Assembly: GCF_949987535.1 (NCBI RefSeq)
Contig: NC_080068.1
Span: forward strand, 84,283,254-84,347,253
DNA length: 64,000 nt
Source of the DNA: Balaenoptera acutorostrata
Lineage: Eukaryota; Chordata; Mammalia; Artiodactyla; Balaenopteridae
Direction of reading: 5' to 3'
The position numbers and the translations under genes were made by a program. The first letter of the stretch is position 1; each line of letters opens with the position of its first letter. The notes beneath the pieces were generated by a model. It saw only the letters and a program-made list of their open reading frames with translations, had not been told where the DNA came from and searched no databases. This document shows positions 35,402 to 48,189 of this stretch, in pieces.

Positions 35402-38400
35402 ATGGTAATAGAAACATATCGATAATTACCTTAAATGTGAATGGATTAAACGTTCCAACCAAAAGACAGAGGCTCGCTGAATGGATACAAAAAGAAGACC
35501 GATATACATGCTGTCTACAAGAGACTCACTTCAGACCTAGGGACACATACAGACTGAAAATGAGGGGATGGAAAAAGATATTCCATGCGAATAGAAATCA
35601 AAAGAAAGCTGGAGTAGCAATACTTATATCAGATAAAATAGACTTTAAAATAAAGAATGTTACAAGAAACAAGGAAGGACACTACATAATCATCAGCGGA
35701 TCAATCCAAGAAGAAGATAAAACAATTATAAATATACATGCACCCAACATAGGAGCACCTCAATACATAAGGCAAATGTTAACAGCTATAAAAGAGGAAA
35801 TCGACAGTAACACAATAATAGAGGGGGACTTTAACACCTCACTTACACCAATGGACATGTCATACAGGCAGAAAATTAATAAGGAAACACAAGCTTTAAA
35901 TGACACAATAGACCAGATAGATTTCATTGATATTTATAGGATATTCCAGCCGAAACAGCAGATTACACATTCTTCTAAAGTGCACATGGAACATTCTTCA
36001 GAATAGATCACATCTTGGGTCACACATCAAGCCTTGGTAAATGTAAGAAAACTGAAATCATATAAAGCATCTTTTCTGACCACAACACTATGAGATTAGA
36101 AATAAATTACAGAGAAATAAACATAAAAAACACAGACAGATGAAGGCTAGACAATACATTACTAAATAACCAAGAGATCACTGAAGAAATCAAAGAGGAA
36201 ATCAAAAAATACCTAGAAACAAATGACAACGAAAACACGATGATCAAAAACCTATGGGATGCAGCAAAAACAGTTCTAAGAGGGAAGTTTATAGCAATAC
36301 AATCCTACCTCAAGAAACAAGAAATATCTCAAATAAACAACCTAACCTTACACCTAAAGCAATTAGAGACAGAAGAACAAAAAAACCCAAAATTAGCAGA
36401 AGGAAAGAAATCATAAAGATCAGATCAAAAGTAAATGAAGGACTTCCCTGGTGGTGCAGTGGTTGAGAGTCTGCCTGCCAATGCAGGGGACGCGGGTTCG
36501 TGCTGTGGTCTGGGAGGATCCCACGTGCCATGGAGCAGCTGGGCCCATAAGCCACAATTACTGAGCCTGCATGTCTGGAGCCTGTGCTCCACAACAAGAG
36601 AGGCCACGATAGTGAGAGGCCCATGCACCACGATGAAGAGTGGCCCCCACTTGCCGCAACTAGAGAAGGCCCTCGCACAGAAAACGAAAACCCAACACAG
36701 CCATAAATAAATAAATAAACAAATACTTAAAAAAAAAATGAAAACAGAGGCCCTCAAATTCCCAAAAAGCCAAAAAATAAATAAATAAATGAAAAAGAAA
36801 TGAAGGAAACAATAGCAAAGATCAATAAAACTAAAAGCTGGTTCTTCGAAACATAAACAAAATTGATAAACCTTTAGCCAGACTCATCAAGAAAAAGAGG
36901 GAAAGGACTCAAATCAATAAAATTAGAAATGAAAAAGGAGAAGTTACAAGGGACACTGCAGAAATACAAAGCATCATAAGCAACTATTACAAGCAACTCT
37001 ATGAGAATAAAATGGATAACCTGGAAGAAATGGATAAATTCTTGGAAAGGTATAGCCTTCCAAGACTGAACCAGGAAGAAATAGAAAATATGAACAGACC
37101 AATCACAAGTAATGAAATTGAAAGTGTGATTAAAAATCTTCAAACAAGCAAAAGTCCAGGACCGATGGCTTCACAGGTGAATTCTATCAAACATTTAGAG
37201 AAGAGCTAACACCCATCCTTCTCAAACTCTTCCAAAAATTTGCAGAGGAAGGAACACTCCCAAACTCATTCTACAAGGCCACCATCACCCTGATACCAAA
37301 ACCAGACAGAGATACTACAAAAAAAGAAAATTACAGACCAATATCACTGATGAATATAGATGCAAAAATCCTCAACAAAATACTAGCAAACAGAATCCAA
37401 CAACATATTAAAAGGATTATATACCATGATGAGGTGGGATTTATCCCAGGGATGCAAGGAATCTTAAATATATGCAGATCAATCAATGTGACACACCATA
37501 TTAACAAATTGAAGCATAAACCATTTGATCATCTCAATAGATGCAGAAAAAGCTTTTGACAAAATTCAACACCCATTTATGATAAAAACTCTCCAGAAAA
37601 TGGGCATAGAGGGAACCTACCTCAACATAATAAAGGCCATATATGAAAAACTTACAGCAAACAGCACTCTCAATGGTGAAAAACTGAAAGCATTTCCTCT
37701 GTGATAAGGAAAAAGACAAGGATGTCCACTCTCACAACTATTATTCAACATAGTTTTAGAATTCCTAGCCAGGGCAATCAAAAAGAAAAAGAAATAAAGG
37801 GAATACAAATTGGAAAAGAAGAAGTAAAACTGTCACTGTTTTCAGATGACTTGATACTATATATAGAGAATCCTAAAGTTGCCACCAGACAATTACTAGA
37901 GCTAATCAATGAATTTGGTACAGTTGCAGGATAAAAAAATTAATTCACAGAAATCTCTTGTCTTCCTATAAACAAATAACAAAAGATCAGAAAGAGAAAT
38001 TAAGGAAACAATCCCATTCACCACTGCGACAAAAATAATACCTAGGAATAAACCTACCTAAGTAGGTAAAAGACCTATACTCAGAAAACTATAAGACACT
38101 GATGAAAGAAATCAAAGATGACACAAACAGATGGAGAGATACACAATGTTCTTGGATTGGAAGAATCAGTACTGTGAAAATGACTATACTACCCAAAGCA
38201 ATCTACAGATTCAAAGCAATCCCTATCAAATTACCAATAGCATTTTTTACAGAACTAAAACAAAAGATCTTAAAATTTGTATGGAAACACAAAAGACCCC
38301 GAACAGCCAAAGCAATCTTGAGGGAAAAAAATGGTGCTGGAGGAATCAGACTCCCTGACTTCAGACTATACTACAAAGCTACAGTAATCAAGACAATATG

Positions 38401-39559
38401 GTACAGGCACAAAAACAGACATATAGATCAATGGAACAGGATAGAAAGACCAGAGATCACCCCACGCACCTATGGTCAACTAATCTATGACAAAAGAGGC
38501 AAGGATATACAATGGAGAAAAGATAGCCTCTTCAATAAGTGGTGCTGGGAAAACTGGACAGCTACATGTAAAAGAATGAAATTACAACACTCCCTAACAC
38601 CATACACAAAAATAAACTCCAAATGGATTAAAGACCTAAATGTAAGACTGGACAGTATAAAACTCTTAGAGGAAAACATAGGCAGAACACTCTTGGACAT
38701 AAATCACAGCAAGGTCTTTTTTGACCCACCTTCTAGAGTAATGAAAATGAAATTTAAAAAAACCAAATGGGACCTAATGAAACTTAAAAGCTTTTGCACA
38801 GCAAAGGAAACTATAAACAAGATGAAAAGACAACCCTCAGAATGGGAGAAAATATTTGCAAACAAATCAGCGGACAAAGGATTAATCTCCAAAATATATA
38901 AACAGCCCATGCAGCTCAATATTACAAAAACAAACAACCCAATCAAAAAATGGGCAGAAGTCCTAACTAGACATCTCTGCAAAGAAGACATACAGATGGC
39001 CAAGAGGCACATGAAAAGCTGCTCAACATCACTAGTTATGAGAGAAATGCAAATCAAAACTACAACGAGTTATCACCTCAAACCGGTTAGAATGGGCATC
39101 TTCAGAATATCTACAAACATCAAATGCTGGAGAGGGTGTGGAGAAATGGGAACCCTCTGGCATTGTTGGTGGGAATGTAAATTGATACAGCCACTGTGGA
39201 GAACAGTGAGGCAGTTCCTTAAAAAACTAAAAATAGAATTACCATATAACCCAGCAATCCTGCTACTGGGCATATACCCAGAGAAAACCATAATTCAAAA
39301 AGACACATGCACCCCAATATTCGTTGAAGCACTATTTACGATAGCCAGGTCATGGAAGCAACCTAAATGCCCATCGACAGACAAATGGATAAAGAAGATG
39401 TGGTACATATATACAATGGAATATTACTCAGCCATAAAAAGGAATGAAATTGGGTCATTTGTAGAGACGTGGATGGACATAGAGACTGTCATACAGAGTG
39501 AAGTAAGTCAGAAAGAGCAAAACAAATATCGTATATTAACGCATATATGTGGAATCTAG
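35402..39559 (+). pseudogene. L1 ORF2, multiply frameshifted and split by a SINE
   Basis: ORF2 starts at ATG 35402; a 4 bp loss leads to TAA at 35423-35425. The endonuclease region is open at 35437-36006 (QETHF and GDFNTS visible), then a base loss near 35950 shifts it. A SINE with a 3' extension occupies 36440-36797. In the reverse transcriptase, 37012-37209 and 37350-37559 carry conserved blocks, and the catalytic box reads FSDD in place of FADD (37839-37850). From 38102 to 39559 a 485-codon frame covers the C-terminal part with its Cys/His motif. It cannot make an active ORF2p. Confidence 0.93.
36440..36797 (+). mobile_element. CHR-2 type SINE with extra sequence after its A tail
   Basis: The SINE body ends in an A run at 36729-36738. 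It is followed by about 33 bp (TGAAAACAGAGGCCCTCAAA onward) and a second (AAATA)n tail up to 36797. The TSD AAATGAAGGA lies at 36433-36442 and 36798-36807, so the extra sequence came in with the insertion. The end of the extra piece, GCCAAAAAATAAATAAAT, itself resembles a SINE terminus. B box is GGTTCGTGCTG. Confidence 0.88.
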
Positions 39560-39775
39560 AAAACTGGTACAGATGAAGTGGCTTGCAAGGCAGAAACAGA
39601 GACACAGATATAGAGAACAAACTTATGGACACCAAGGGGGGAAAGAGGGGTGGGGTGGTGGTGGTGGCGGTATGAATTTGGAGATTGGCATTGACATATA
39701 TACACTCATATGCATAAAATAGATAACTAATAAGAACCTGCTGTATAAAAAAATAAATAAAATAAAATTCAAAAA

Positions 39776-41559
39776 ACAACCTATATTTTGCTGTTTTATT
39801 TTTTACAAAAGAGAAAAGTAAGGGTTAGAGAAATTAAATTACTTACTCATATAGGGCTGGCAAGAAGAACTCTTTCTATTCAAAATGATTATTGCTAATA
39901 CTCAAATATACATTTTCATCTGGCACCCCAAATATAACATGTCACAAGATATTAAATCTAGAGATACAACATAAACATACAATCATTGAATTAAGTTCCA
40001 AACTATAAAACATTAACAAAACAAATACTGAAAGTCATGTCCATTTTTGTAGCCTTTCTTTATAGCATTTTTGGCTCTAATGGATTTACTTGATTTCATA
40101 GGGCATGTCTATTCCTCTCTTGCTTTGTTTAACCCCAAAAGTTAGTATAATGTTTTCCAGTATTAAAATATTGAGCAAATGAAAAATAAAATGAATGACT
40201 GAATAGATATTCAAAGCTATGTAGAACAAATCCTCAAATATTCTAGGTTGTCTTTGATTTCTATAAATTTATCTTTAAGGGGTTAGACTGATGTCAAATT
40301 TCAAGTTATTTTTAAAATTAAGTTACATCACAGTATTCTAATTACATTCATATTTGATCTAAAAAAATTAAATGAGTATCCAGGATTACTTTTTAATCTT
40401 CTTCCTATTTCATGAGCACAGCTGTTATTGTGTTTAATTACATATCTGTTCAGTGTTCCTTATTCAGTAGACTGAACACTGAATGCGTGGATGGTTCCAA
40501 AGCATGTTGCATTTCTCATATCTCCCTTTGATTAAAATCCCCAGGGGCAATTATAAGGAACAGTATAACACTGTTTGAAAGAAGAAATTTTATCTGAGAC
40601 AAAATGATGAGTAAAACGTATTTTCAAATGAGTAAAATAATTGAATAATGTTTAATAGAGCATGTAGAATGCACTTGAAGTTTTGTTAATATGTTCACAT
40701 TGATTTGACTACCATTTTTCCTGGCTTTAGAAAATCCTTCTGGAAAACCAATTGATGTAAGATGATAGATAAATACAAAAACATCAACAGAGTGCTGCTT
40801 TGTAATATAATCAGAAAATCAGAATTTTTGAAATTTAGAAAAGCTTACCCACACAAATTTGGTTGAATACGTTCATTACTGCAAAGAACATTTTGCACAA
40901 AAATATTTGAATCAGTCTGTATTCCATAAAGACATAGTTTACTAAATTATACTAATCGTGTGGTAATTTTTAATGAATCCAATAAAGATACAAGCAACTT
41001 TTAGTCCTTTTATTTCTAGAAATCACATTTTTTCCCTATGCTTCAAAGATAGCTGAAGTGCCTTAGAATGGTAGAAAGAAATTCTATTATCAGTGCATAG
41101 TAATCAAGTTTTTTACTAAATGGCCTGTAATTTTTTTAAGTACTTATGAGGAAAATTGTTTTTTTATTGTCAATTGTGTGAAGCACCTCAAAGTTATAAG
41201 CCACACAAATCACAGTTACATGAATAAACTAGTAAATCCAGCATTTTTAGCTATAATATTTTCAAAGCATCCTTAATACTTCTAGACTTATTATTAGGTG
41301 TTATTCATATTAACATCATTTAGAAAGTGAAATGCATTGTTTTAGAAAGCAAAGTAGAACACTGAGGGGAAAAAAGATCATTCCAAAAACCTTTATAAAC
41401 CATTGTTATATTTAATTTCATACTGTTTTACTTTTTAAATAATTTTTCCCTTTGGGCTTTAAATGGATATGTACACTATGAAAGAATGCTTCAAATCGTG
41501 GTCAGTCATAACGGTTGACTATCTGCTCTATCTACTCTAATATTTCTTTATTTGGTAAC
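39776..41559. other. Unassigned AT-rich sequence
   Basis: No recognisable gene or named repeat. Confidence 0.5.
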
Positions 41560-41725
41560 AGTAAACATTCCATCCATCTCATTACACATAGCACCACTAT
41601 GTGTGCTACCATTCATGTTTATAATCTTTTAAGTGAGTTGCATAGAACACCAAGGCCTCAGATATTCTACAGCGTTCAGCCTAGTATTCTTTATGTATTG
41701 GAGCTCAGAAAATATTCATTGAGTG
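41560..41725 (+). mobile_element. Possible L2/MIR 3' end
   Basis: It ends 'tattggagctcagaaaatattcattgagtgaatga', which fits the shared tail 'ggcgctcaataaatgtttgttgaatgaatga' of L2. The upstream part is too diverged to confirm. Confidence 0.45.
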
Positions 41726-42559
41726 AATGATTGGCCAAATAAATAACTGAAGTTGGTTTTGCCATATTTTCATTGATTGGTCGTTTTTATTTATTTGTTT
41801 ATGTATTCGTGTATTTATTTTTGCAGAGAGGGAGAAGCCATATTATAAACTCTTAAAATGAAACTTTTTCTCCTTTTTGTTACAAGTTTAATTCTTCAGT
41901 CCTTTTGGAGGATTTATGCATTGGAACACATGAAGTTATTACTTCTTTGGCATATCATGTAAATTTATATTCTAAACTCAATATTTATTCCTCAGAAGAC
42001 ATACTATTAAATACATAAAAGAGTCTATAACTCCTCCAACAATATTGATGTACAAGATCCATGATATACATGACAAAAGGAAAGATCAAATTGAGAAATG
42101 CTAAAGCTCCAAGCTGATAAGAAGTTCTGGCAGAGATTTTCCATTGTTCTATTGCTCAAAACTAACTTCAAATTCAAGGAATGGAAGAGTACAAAGGGCA
42201 GAAACATTCAGAATAAGATGTTCAGTCTACTAAGAAGGCAATATTTACAGTCTTAAGTGAAATTGGATTGTGTGCAGAAATGCAGACTAGGCAGAACCTG
42301 AGTACAAACTGAGGTTTTTCTCAAGAATCAGATACACGCACTTTAACTTTTCCACTTTGTTAAGCTCTGTTACTAAGGGTAATTTATTTAAACTCTTTGA
42401 AATTCAGTTTACTGTGATGCAGTAAGTCTTGCCATTGGCCAGATTTTAAATCAGGTACAAACATAAACCTTGTGAGCATCAGTTGAAGATTTGTATCTTC
42501 AGGCAGAAATGACTGAATCCATGCAAAAGTGGAAAAAACATAGGAAGTAGAATAAAAAT
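41726..42559. other. Unassigned sequence
   Basis: No gene or named repeat recognised. Confidence 0.5.
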
Positions 42560-42735
42560 TGAAATGGGAATTTAAAAAACCATGTTGTTGTCCTGGATCT
42601 GATAATAGCTACCTTTGTGACCTTGAACTAGTTACTTAATGTTTCTGGGCCTCATGTTTCTTAACCAAAATAACAGAAGATTGACTTAGATGGTTTCTGA
42701 TGACATAAACACTTTCCAAATGCTAAGCTTCACAC
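42560..42735 (+). mobile_element. MIR SINE
   Basis: 'tttgtgaccttgaactagttacttaatgtttctgggcctca' is a clear MIR core, followed by the expected 'gatggtttctgatgac...tttccaaatgctaag' region. Confidence 0.8.
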
Positions 42736-43769
42736 ATTGCTCTTAGAGCATTTCCGCATGATGTCACTTGACATAATAGCAGGACTGTGCTGCTCCCATG
42801 AATCCAGAAGGAGTGTAACCTAAACCATAAGCTTGTGGGTAGGTTAGAACACAAATGGAATGCTACGTCTCCTGTAAACTTGTCAGAGTATTCCTAGGTC
42901 TTCGAATTCCTTGGGCTAGTTCACATCGGTAAGGTTCATTCTGTTCTTTGCTTTCACACTGATTCTTTTGCTTCACTCACAAAGAGAGCTATTCTTCCTT
43001 GCCATGAAGAAGAGATGAAGTTCAATAATATTCCCTTATAATGAATCTCTATGTTGTTCCTTTCTTCAACAAAAACAGACCTGAAATTTCAGCAAGAATA
43101 CCAACTTCTAAGAGATGTATGGAATGGATGATGGATGTAAATTTCTACATTTTTTTTTCTGTGAATATAACTATCTGGTGATGAGAAACTTATAAGTGCC
43201 TGCCACTTCCTTTGTGAACATTTTAAAAATTGGGGTTTCTGTAACTTCTCAAAAGAGCCTTTGAAGTTCTTTCCAAAAACAGAAAGAACAAGGAACATAT
43301 AATCATTTTAAGATGAAAGGAGAAGAAAGATGTAAATTGCTTAGTAAATTTTTGTATACACATATACAAACATTTTTATGTATGTACATTCGCATTGTAC
43401 TAGCTTCACTCAGATAAGAAGCAACAGTAGTATGTTTAGCTTATCTCTGCTGGTGTGGGCATTTTACTGTACAACTGTGCATAAGAGAAATAAAATGCTT
43501 TAACAAATAAAATGAAAGCACCAAGGTCAAGTGAAATGTCATGTATGATAGCATATCAGGTCTAACATCACCAAAATAATTCATGACTAAAGTCATTCAA
43601 ATTGGTTGCTGTGGTGTCCACTGCATCTGTTTCTCATATTTCTACTTTCTTTTTTCTGTTTTACCTTTACCCTTACACTTCTCTTAATTCTTGGTTTTTA
43701 CTGTGAAATGGATTATTCTGAATACTTTCTCTACATATCACTTGGATTTTACTCCACTCAACTGCCTGC
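42736..43769. other. Unassigned sequence
   Basis: No gene or named repeat recognised. Confidence 0.5.
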
Positions 43770-43783
43770 AAAAATCCCTCGTC

Positions 43784-44094
43784 GGGCTTCCCTGGTGGCG
43801 CAGTGGTTGAGAGTCTGCCTGCCAATGCAGGGGACACGGGTTCGAGCCCTGGTCTGGGAAGATCCCACATGCCGCGGAGCAACTAGGCCCGTGAGCCACA
43901 ACTACTGAGCCTGCGCATCTGGAGCTTGTGCTCAGCAACAAGAGAGGGCGCGACAGTGAGAGGCCCGCGCACGCAATGAAGAGTGGCCCCCGCTCACCGC
44001 AACTAGAGAAAGCCCTTGCACAGAAACGAAGACCCAACACAGCCAAAAATAAATAAATAAATAAATTTAAAATGCATTTTCCTTTAAAAAAAAA
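43784..44094 (+). mobile_element. CHR-2 type SINE with a second short tail segment
   Basis: Full length with intact B box (GGTTCGAGCCC). After the (AAAT)n tail about 20 bp of different sequence (AATGCATTTTCCTTT) precede a second run of As to 44099. A 14 bp TSD with one mismatch (AAAAATCCCTCGTC against AAAAATCCCTTGTC) lies at 43770-43783 and 44095-44108, so the extra piece is inside the insertion. Confidence 0.93.
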
Positions 44095-44108
44095 AAAAAT
44101 CCCTTGTC

Positions 44109-45499
44109 TGTCTCATGTTAACCAAGTCCCAAAAAGAGATTTGATTGGGTTAGGTTAACAGAGTTTCTAAATCAGTCTTCCTCATAAAGCCACTGGCCTC
44201 CCTTATATTCAATGTAACTTTTGGTCAGTCGACAATCTATAGCGCAATCAGGTCTGAGGTAATCCTTCTGGTCATCAGACCCAAGGCATGGCAACCTACA
44301 TACATGGAACTATGTCTGGGCACTTGACACAAAAGGGAGCTATGGGTGGAATGAGAACTCAGAGGGTCATTCACCTTACAGTACTCACACAAAATCTATT
44401 TTTAATAAGAAAATTATGAATAATTCTAAAATGGATATGTGAACAGGTACATGAACGTATATAAAAAAGTATAGATTATATGAACATTTATTTATGTATT
44501 TGAGGTAATGACAATTGTTGATGACATGTATTTGCATTTGATAAGTTGATAGCACTATGTATTTGATGGATAAATAGATGATTGATAGATGATATAACAA
44601 AGGATAAAATATCAGTGTTCTCTTTAAAAAATTTTGTATGTGCTATTTAATATTCTATACTCACCTATATCTAATTATCTTCAACAGAGTTCTTAGAAAG
44701 TTGAATCTGAGGTAATTTCTTTTTCCTGAGGGTGTGTAAATTAATTTAATTTATTTACTAACTTGTTTCAAAAGTCATCACCACATTGATCAGTCACTAT
44801 GGTGAAACGTGTGATGCTTTATGTGCAGAAGGATAATATATTGCTTTTTAAATTAAAGTTTATATTTCTATGAGTATCTGAAAATATGTCCACAAATACA
44901 CTATCAAGGGAAAATTAAATTCTTAACAATTCTAAGGAATTCTTAACAATTCCTTATTAGAGAAGTGTTGTCTGTATTAATCACCTTCATAAGCTGTATG
45001 CCCCTCTGTTCTACCTGCCCCAATACATTTTTTTAAAATAAGATTAATCACTACAATTTATACAATTGAGTAAATCAACAATGATATTGATCCAACTTTT
45101 CAAGAACATTGTCTAAACTACTGAATCAACTAGGATTTATTTAAGCTACCTGTTTAAAATGTCCCAGACATTGGTTAGTAAATAGCTTACTGGTCCTGAC
45201 TTTGGTGTTTTCTCTTTAGTTTCCATGATAGCAGATGTAGAAATGTTACCTATTCTGTTTGCCTTATTTGTAAATACTTAGAAGCACAAATGATCACTAT
45301 ATTTGCTATTATTTTTATAAACCATACATTAAGGCGGCTATATTACACTAATACTGGCTTCTATTTAAAGCATAACACTGAACTCGATGCTGTTGTTAAT
45401 CATGACACATGAATTTTTAAAAATACATTTATTTTCATGATTAAGACCTACACAAATAATATGTTTAAAGTAGTTAACACATGAAATTGGTAAGCTTCT
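44109..45499. other. Unassigned sequence
   Basis: Around 44200-44380 the sequence is less AT-rich and may be an old repeat, not identified. A local duplication (AATTCTTAACAATTC) occurs twice near 44919-44953. No gene is seen. Confidence 0.45.
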
Positions 45500-45700
45500 G
45501 AACTTATAAAACTTGGGCTTAATCTTGGTTCCACTGCTCAATGAGAACTTTGTGTCTTTGGACAATTTGCTTAGTATTTTGGTGCCTCTATTCCCTCATA
45601 AATAAATGTGGGTAATAATAACATTTATTGTGATAATGCATGTAACATGCTTTGTGTAATTCTTGATAGTTGCTTAATTAATGTGAGCTCTTATAACGTC
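45500..45700 (+). mobile_element. MIR SINE
   Basis: 'cttgggcttaatcttggttccactgctcaatgagaac', 'tttggacaatttgcttagtattttggtgcctc' and 'ataaatgtgggtaataataac' follow the MIR order. The tail 'gttgcttaattaatgtgagc' also fits. Confidence 0.75.
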
Positions 45701-46436
45701 AGACAAGAGGACTAACACCTGTTGTTCACCCCCAGTTCTCAGGCCTCATTTCTGGCTGCCTTTTTCTCTGACCCACAGGCTGCAAGTGTTCTCCTCTACT
45801 GCTAAGATATAAATGGAAAGAGTATAAAGCTAAAAAGTTAGAATAATCTTGAATGTCCCCTTGAAATAGGAAGAAAAGGCAATAAAACATGCAACTTTTG
45901 GACAAAAGTTTTAGTGTTCATACTAGACTCCCTTCCAGGCGTCCCTGTTCTAGAGGAAAACCTTAGGAACTCAGTTACGTAAAGAAATGCAAAAGGTGCG
46001 TTTAGCATGGCTTTATAGAGTGTTAGTTTTCCAAAACAAGTGGCCAACTGAGAAAAATGCTAATTAATATGTTACATTTAAGTTTAATATGGGTCATATA
46101 TTCATTGAGCCTAATGGTGGGAGGTAGTAGTTTGTTCAAGCCAGCTTGTGGTAGCTTGTAAGGGACAATTTGTAAATATTCAGAAAATTTGTGATCCAGT
46201 TTTTGATAGTTATGTTTAAAAATTAAATTATGTAGTTACAGTTAAATTATATTCTTAAAGTGTTTTAAATACTTAAAAGTCATCTTGTCCCAACTATTTT
46301 ACTACATTTCATTTTCCTCTTATTTGTGCTATTGTCTTTATATCTCTTGCATTTCTGTAAGTGCATGTTACTATACATCTCTTCCCAACTCTGTGGTAGG
46401 CCCCATTACATCAAAGTTTAAAATCAGCCATGGTAG

Positions 46437-46438
<2 letters not shown>
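45701..46438. other. Unassigned sequence
   Basis: Nothing recognisable. A pyrimidine tract followed by CAG near 45758-45779 looks like a splice acceptor by chance; no coding frame follows it. Confidence 0.45.

Positions 46439-46498
<60 letters not shown>
46439..46498. repeat. (AT)26(AC)4 microsatellite
   Basis: 26 uninterrupted AT units at 46439-46490 followed by four AC units at 46491-46498. Expected to be highly variable and prone to sequencing error. Confidence 0.98.
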
Positions 46499-48189
46499 CA
46501 CGTAAGTCTGCAAACACTACAAATCGGGACTTGATTTTCTTTTATTTTTCTAAACTTAAGAATAATGGAGACTGTTAATAATGGAGAATAAAGTTAACTG
46601 TTGTGTCTTTGGCCGTTAACATTGTGAATACTTCCTCATACAATAACTGGTCAGCAGGGTGTATCATAAGACCTGGCTTCTTGCCTATATTAGCATCTAA
46701 TTCTGAAAGGTCATCCCTGCTCCACAGCTACCTGTAGGATTGGCTAAAGCCTCTGTTGCAGATGCATCACAGTTCAGCTTATCCTAGCAACATCTGTTTC
46801 CTTCACTCTTAGAGATGCTGTTCCCAAGGGTAAATCCAGATAAACTTATTGCATGCAAATCTCCATCTAAAAGTGTGTTTCCTGCAAAACTCAAACTAAG
46901 TTGTTGTCTCGACTGACTTGAGAGAGCAAATTATAAAATAGGATTTTGTAGCAGTCTGGCAAGGGGACCCTGTCATTGTTGGTAAGTGAAATATAGATTG
47001 CTCCAGGTGTATTGTCATGGTACAAATGCTAAAGTTGTGACTGGTGATGAACTTGGCTGAGATGCCAGTGTAAGTATATGAATTGTCAGGTGTAGTATCT
47101 CAGAACATTGTGAGGTACAAGAGAATTAGTGATTATAAGGACCATGTAAAAATATGGCTGAGGTCAACAGATTCTTTAAAGACAGTAAAAGGCTGAAGGT
47201 AAATAATCACCAGTTTATGGCAAATTATGAAAACTAGAGGGACTAACTAAATGATAGCATATTAAGAGATAATCATCTCCTTTAACAAGAAGACAGAAGG
47301 AAATAAGAAGCAGTCCCAGGATTTTGTTAAGAGGGTAGCAGAGTGTCAAAGTTTAAATCCTCAAATCCAGTAAATCTTTTATGCCAAGATTAGGTGTTTT
47401 ATAGAGAAAATGAGAACTGTATGAGTTGGATTTGGAGCATGAGGATGGATGCACTAAAAAATCATGAATCCTTAGATTCCCAGGAATACTTTGGATTTAT
47501 CAAAGTGGCCAACTTTTCCATGTTAGCTCCCCCTTATTTAAAGACAATACAGAGCCCCTATTTTAAAATAAAACATGCCCTACCCCATTCCCACCTGCCC
47601 TCCTGACTACCAGAGGAATAACTGAGATCAAAACACAACAGAATGTGGATAAGCAAGTGCTCAGTCTGAATAAAGAAGAGGCTCTGTGATGAAGAAGCTG
47701 CAGGAGTTATCCAAAATGTTCTGGCTAGAGCTATGAAACCACATGTGACACTGGCTCCTGAGGATGCTGGGAAGTAATTTAAAATTGGATAAATTCTTTG
47801 ATATGGCAGCACTTTCTCAGAATGCAGGATTTAACACCCTGATGAGAATTCTGGGAAATGTGCTAACATGCTGCTAAGATGACTTTGGGAATCTTGGAGA
47901 AGCAATATTCCATGGTGAAATTGATAAGCCACAAATGCATGGCAGATGGTAGAAAAAAGGATGATAAGGTTCAGAAAAGTTATTAGAATAAATATACTAT
48001 ATTTATTAGAATAAATATATCTATATTCTAATATAGAATATTAGAATAAATATACTAATAAAACTCATCTGCCTATTCTTTCTGATGGGAGGACCCAGAG
48101 GATATTCTGTTCACTAAAGCAATAAGGAATGCAGTGTTGAAAAGAGAGCTAGCAACCCTTAAATGTTTGTTACACCTTTTGAAATCTTT
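46499..48189. other. Unassigned sequence with an AT-rich inverted repeat
   Basis: No gene. The stretch near 46620-46900 is less AT-rich and may be an old LTR-like repeat, not identified. At 47976-48062 the motif TTAGAATAAATATA is repeated three times, with an inverted repeat (10 bp arms ATTCTAATAT at 48025-48034 and its complement at 48038-48047). Confidence 0.5.

Larger units (their letters stand above)
34076..39775 (+). mobile_element. L1 LINE, 5'-truncated, with two SINEs inserted
   Basis: Homology to the L1 at 15035-21003 begins at CCTGCAGCCTGTGG, in the last part of the 5'UTR, and continues through ORF1, ORF2 and the short 3'UTR to an AATAAAATAAA-type tail. SINEs interrupt ORF1 and ORF2. 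Many stops and shifts show it has been inactive longer than the copy at 15035. Its ORF2 C-terminus shares residues with the L1 at 62260 (LTRHL, MKSC, CGEMGT) and not with that at 15254 (LNRHF, MKRC, CGKKGT), so they are different subfamilies. Confidence 0.93.

Noticed and set aside
45758..45779. Splice-acceptor-like pyrimidine tract with CAG
   Set aside because: No coding frame or donor site follows; such motifs occur often by chance.
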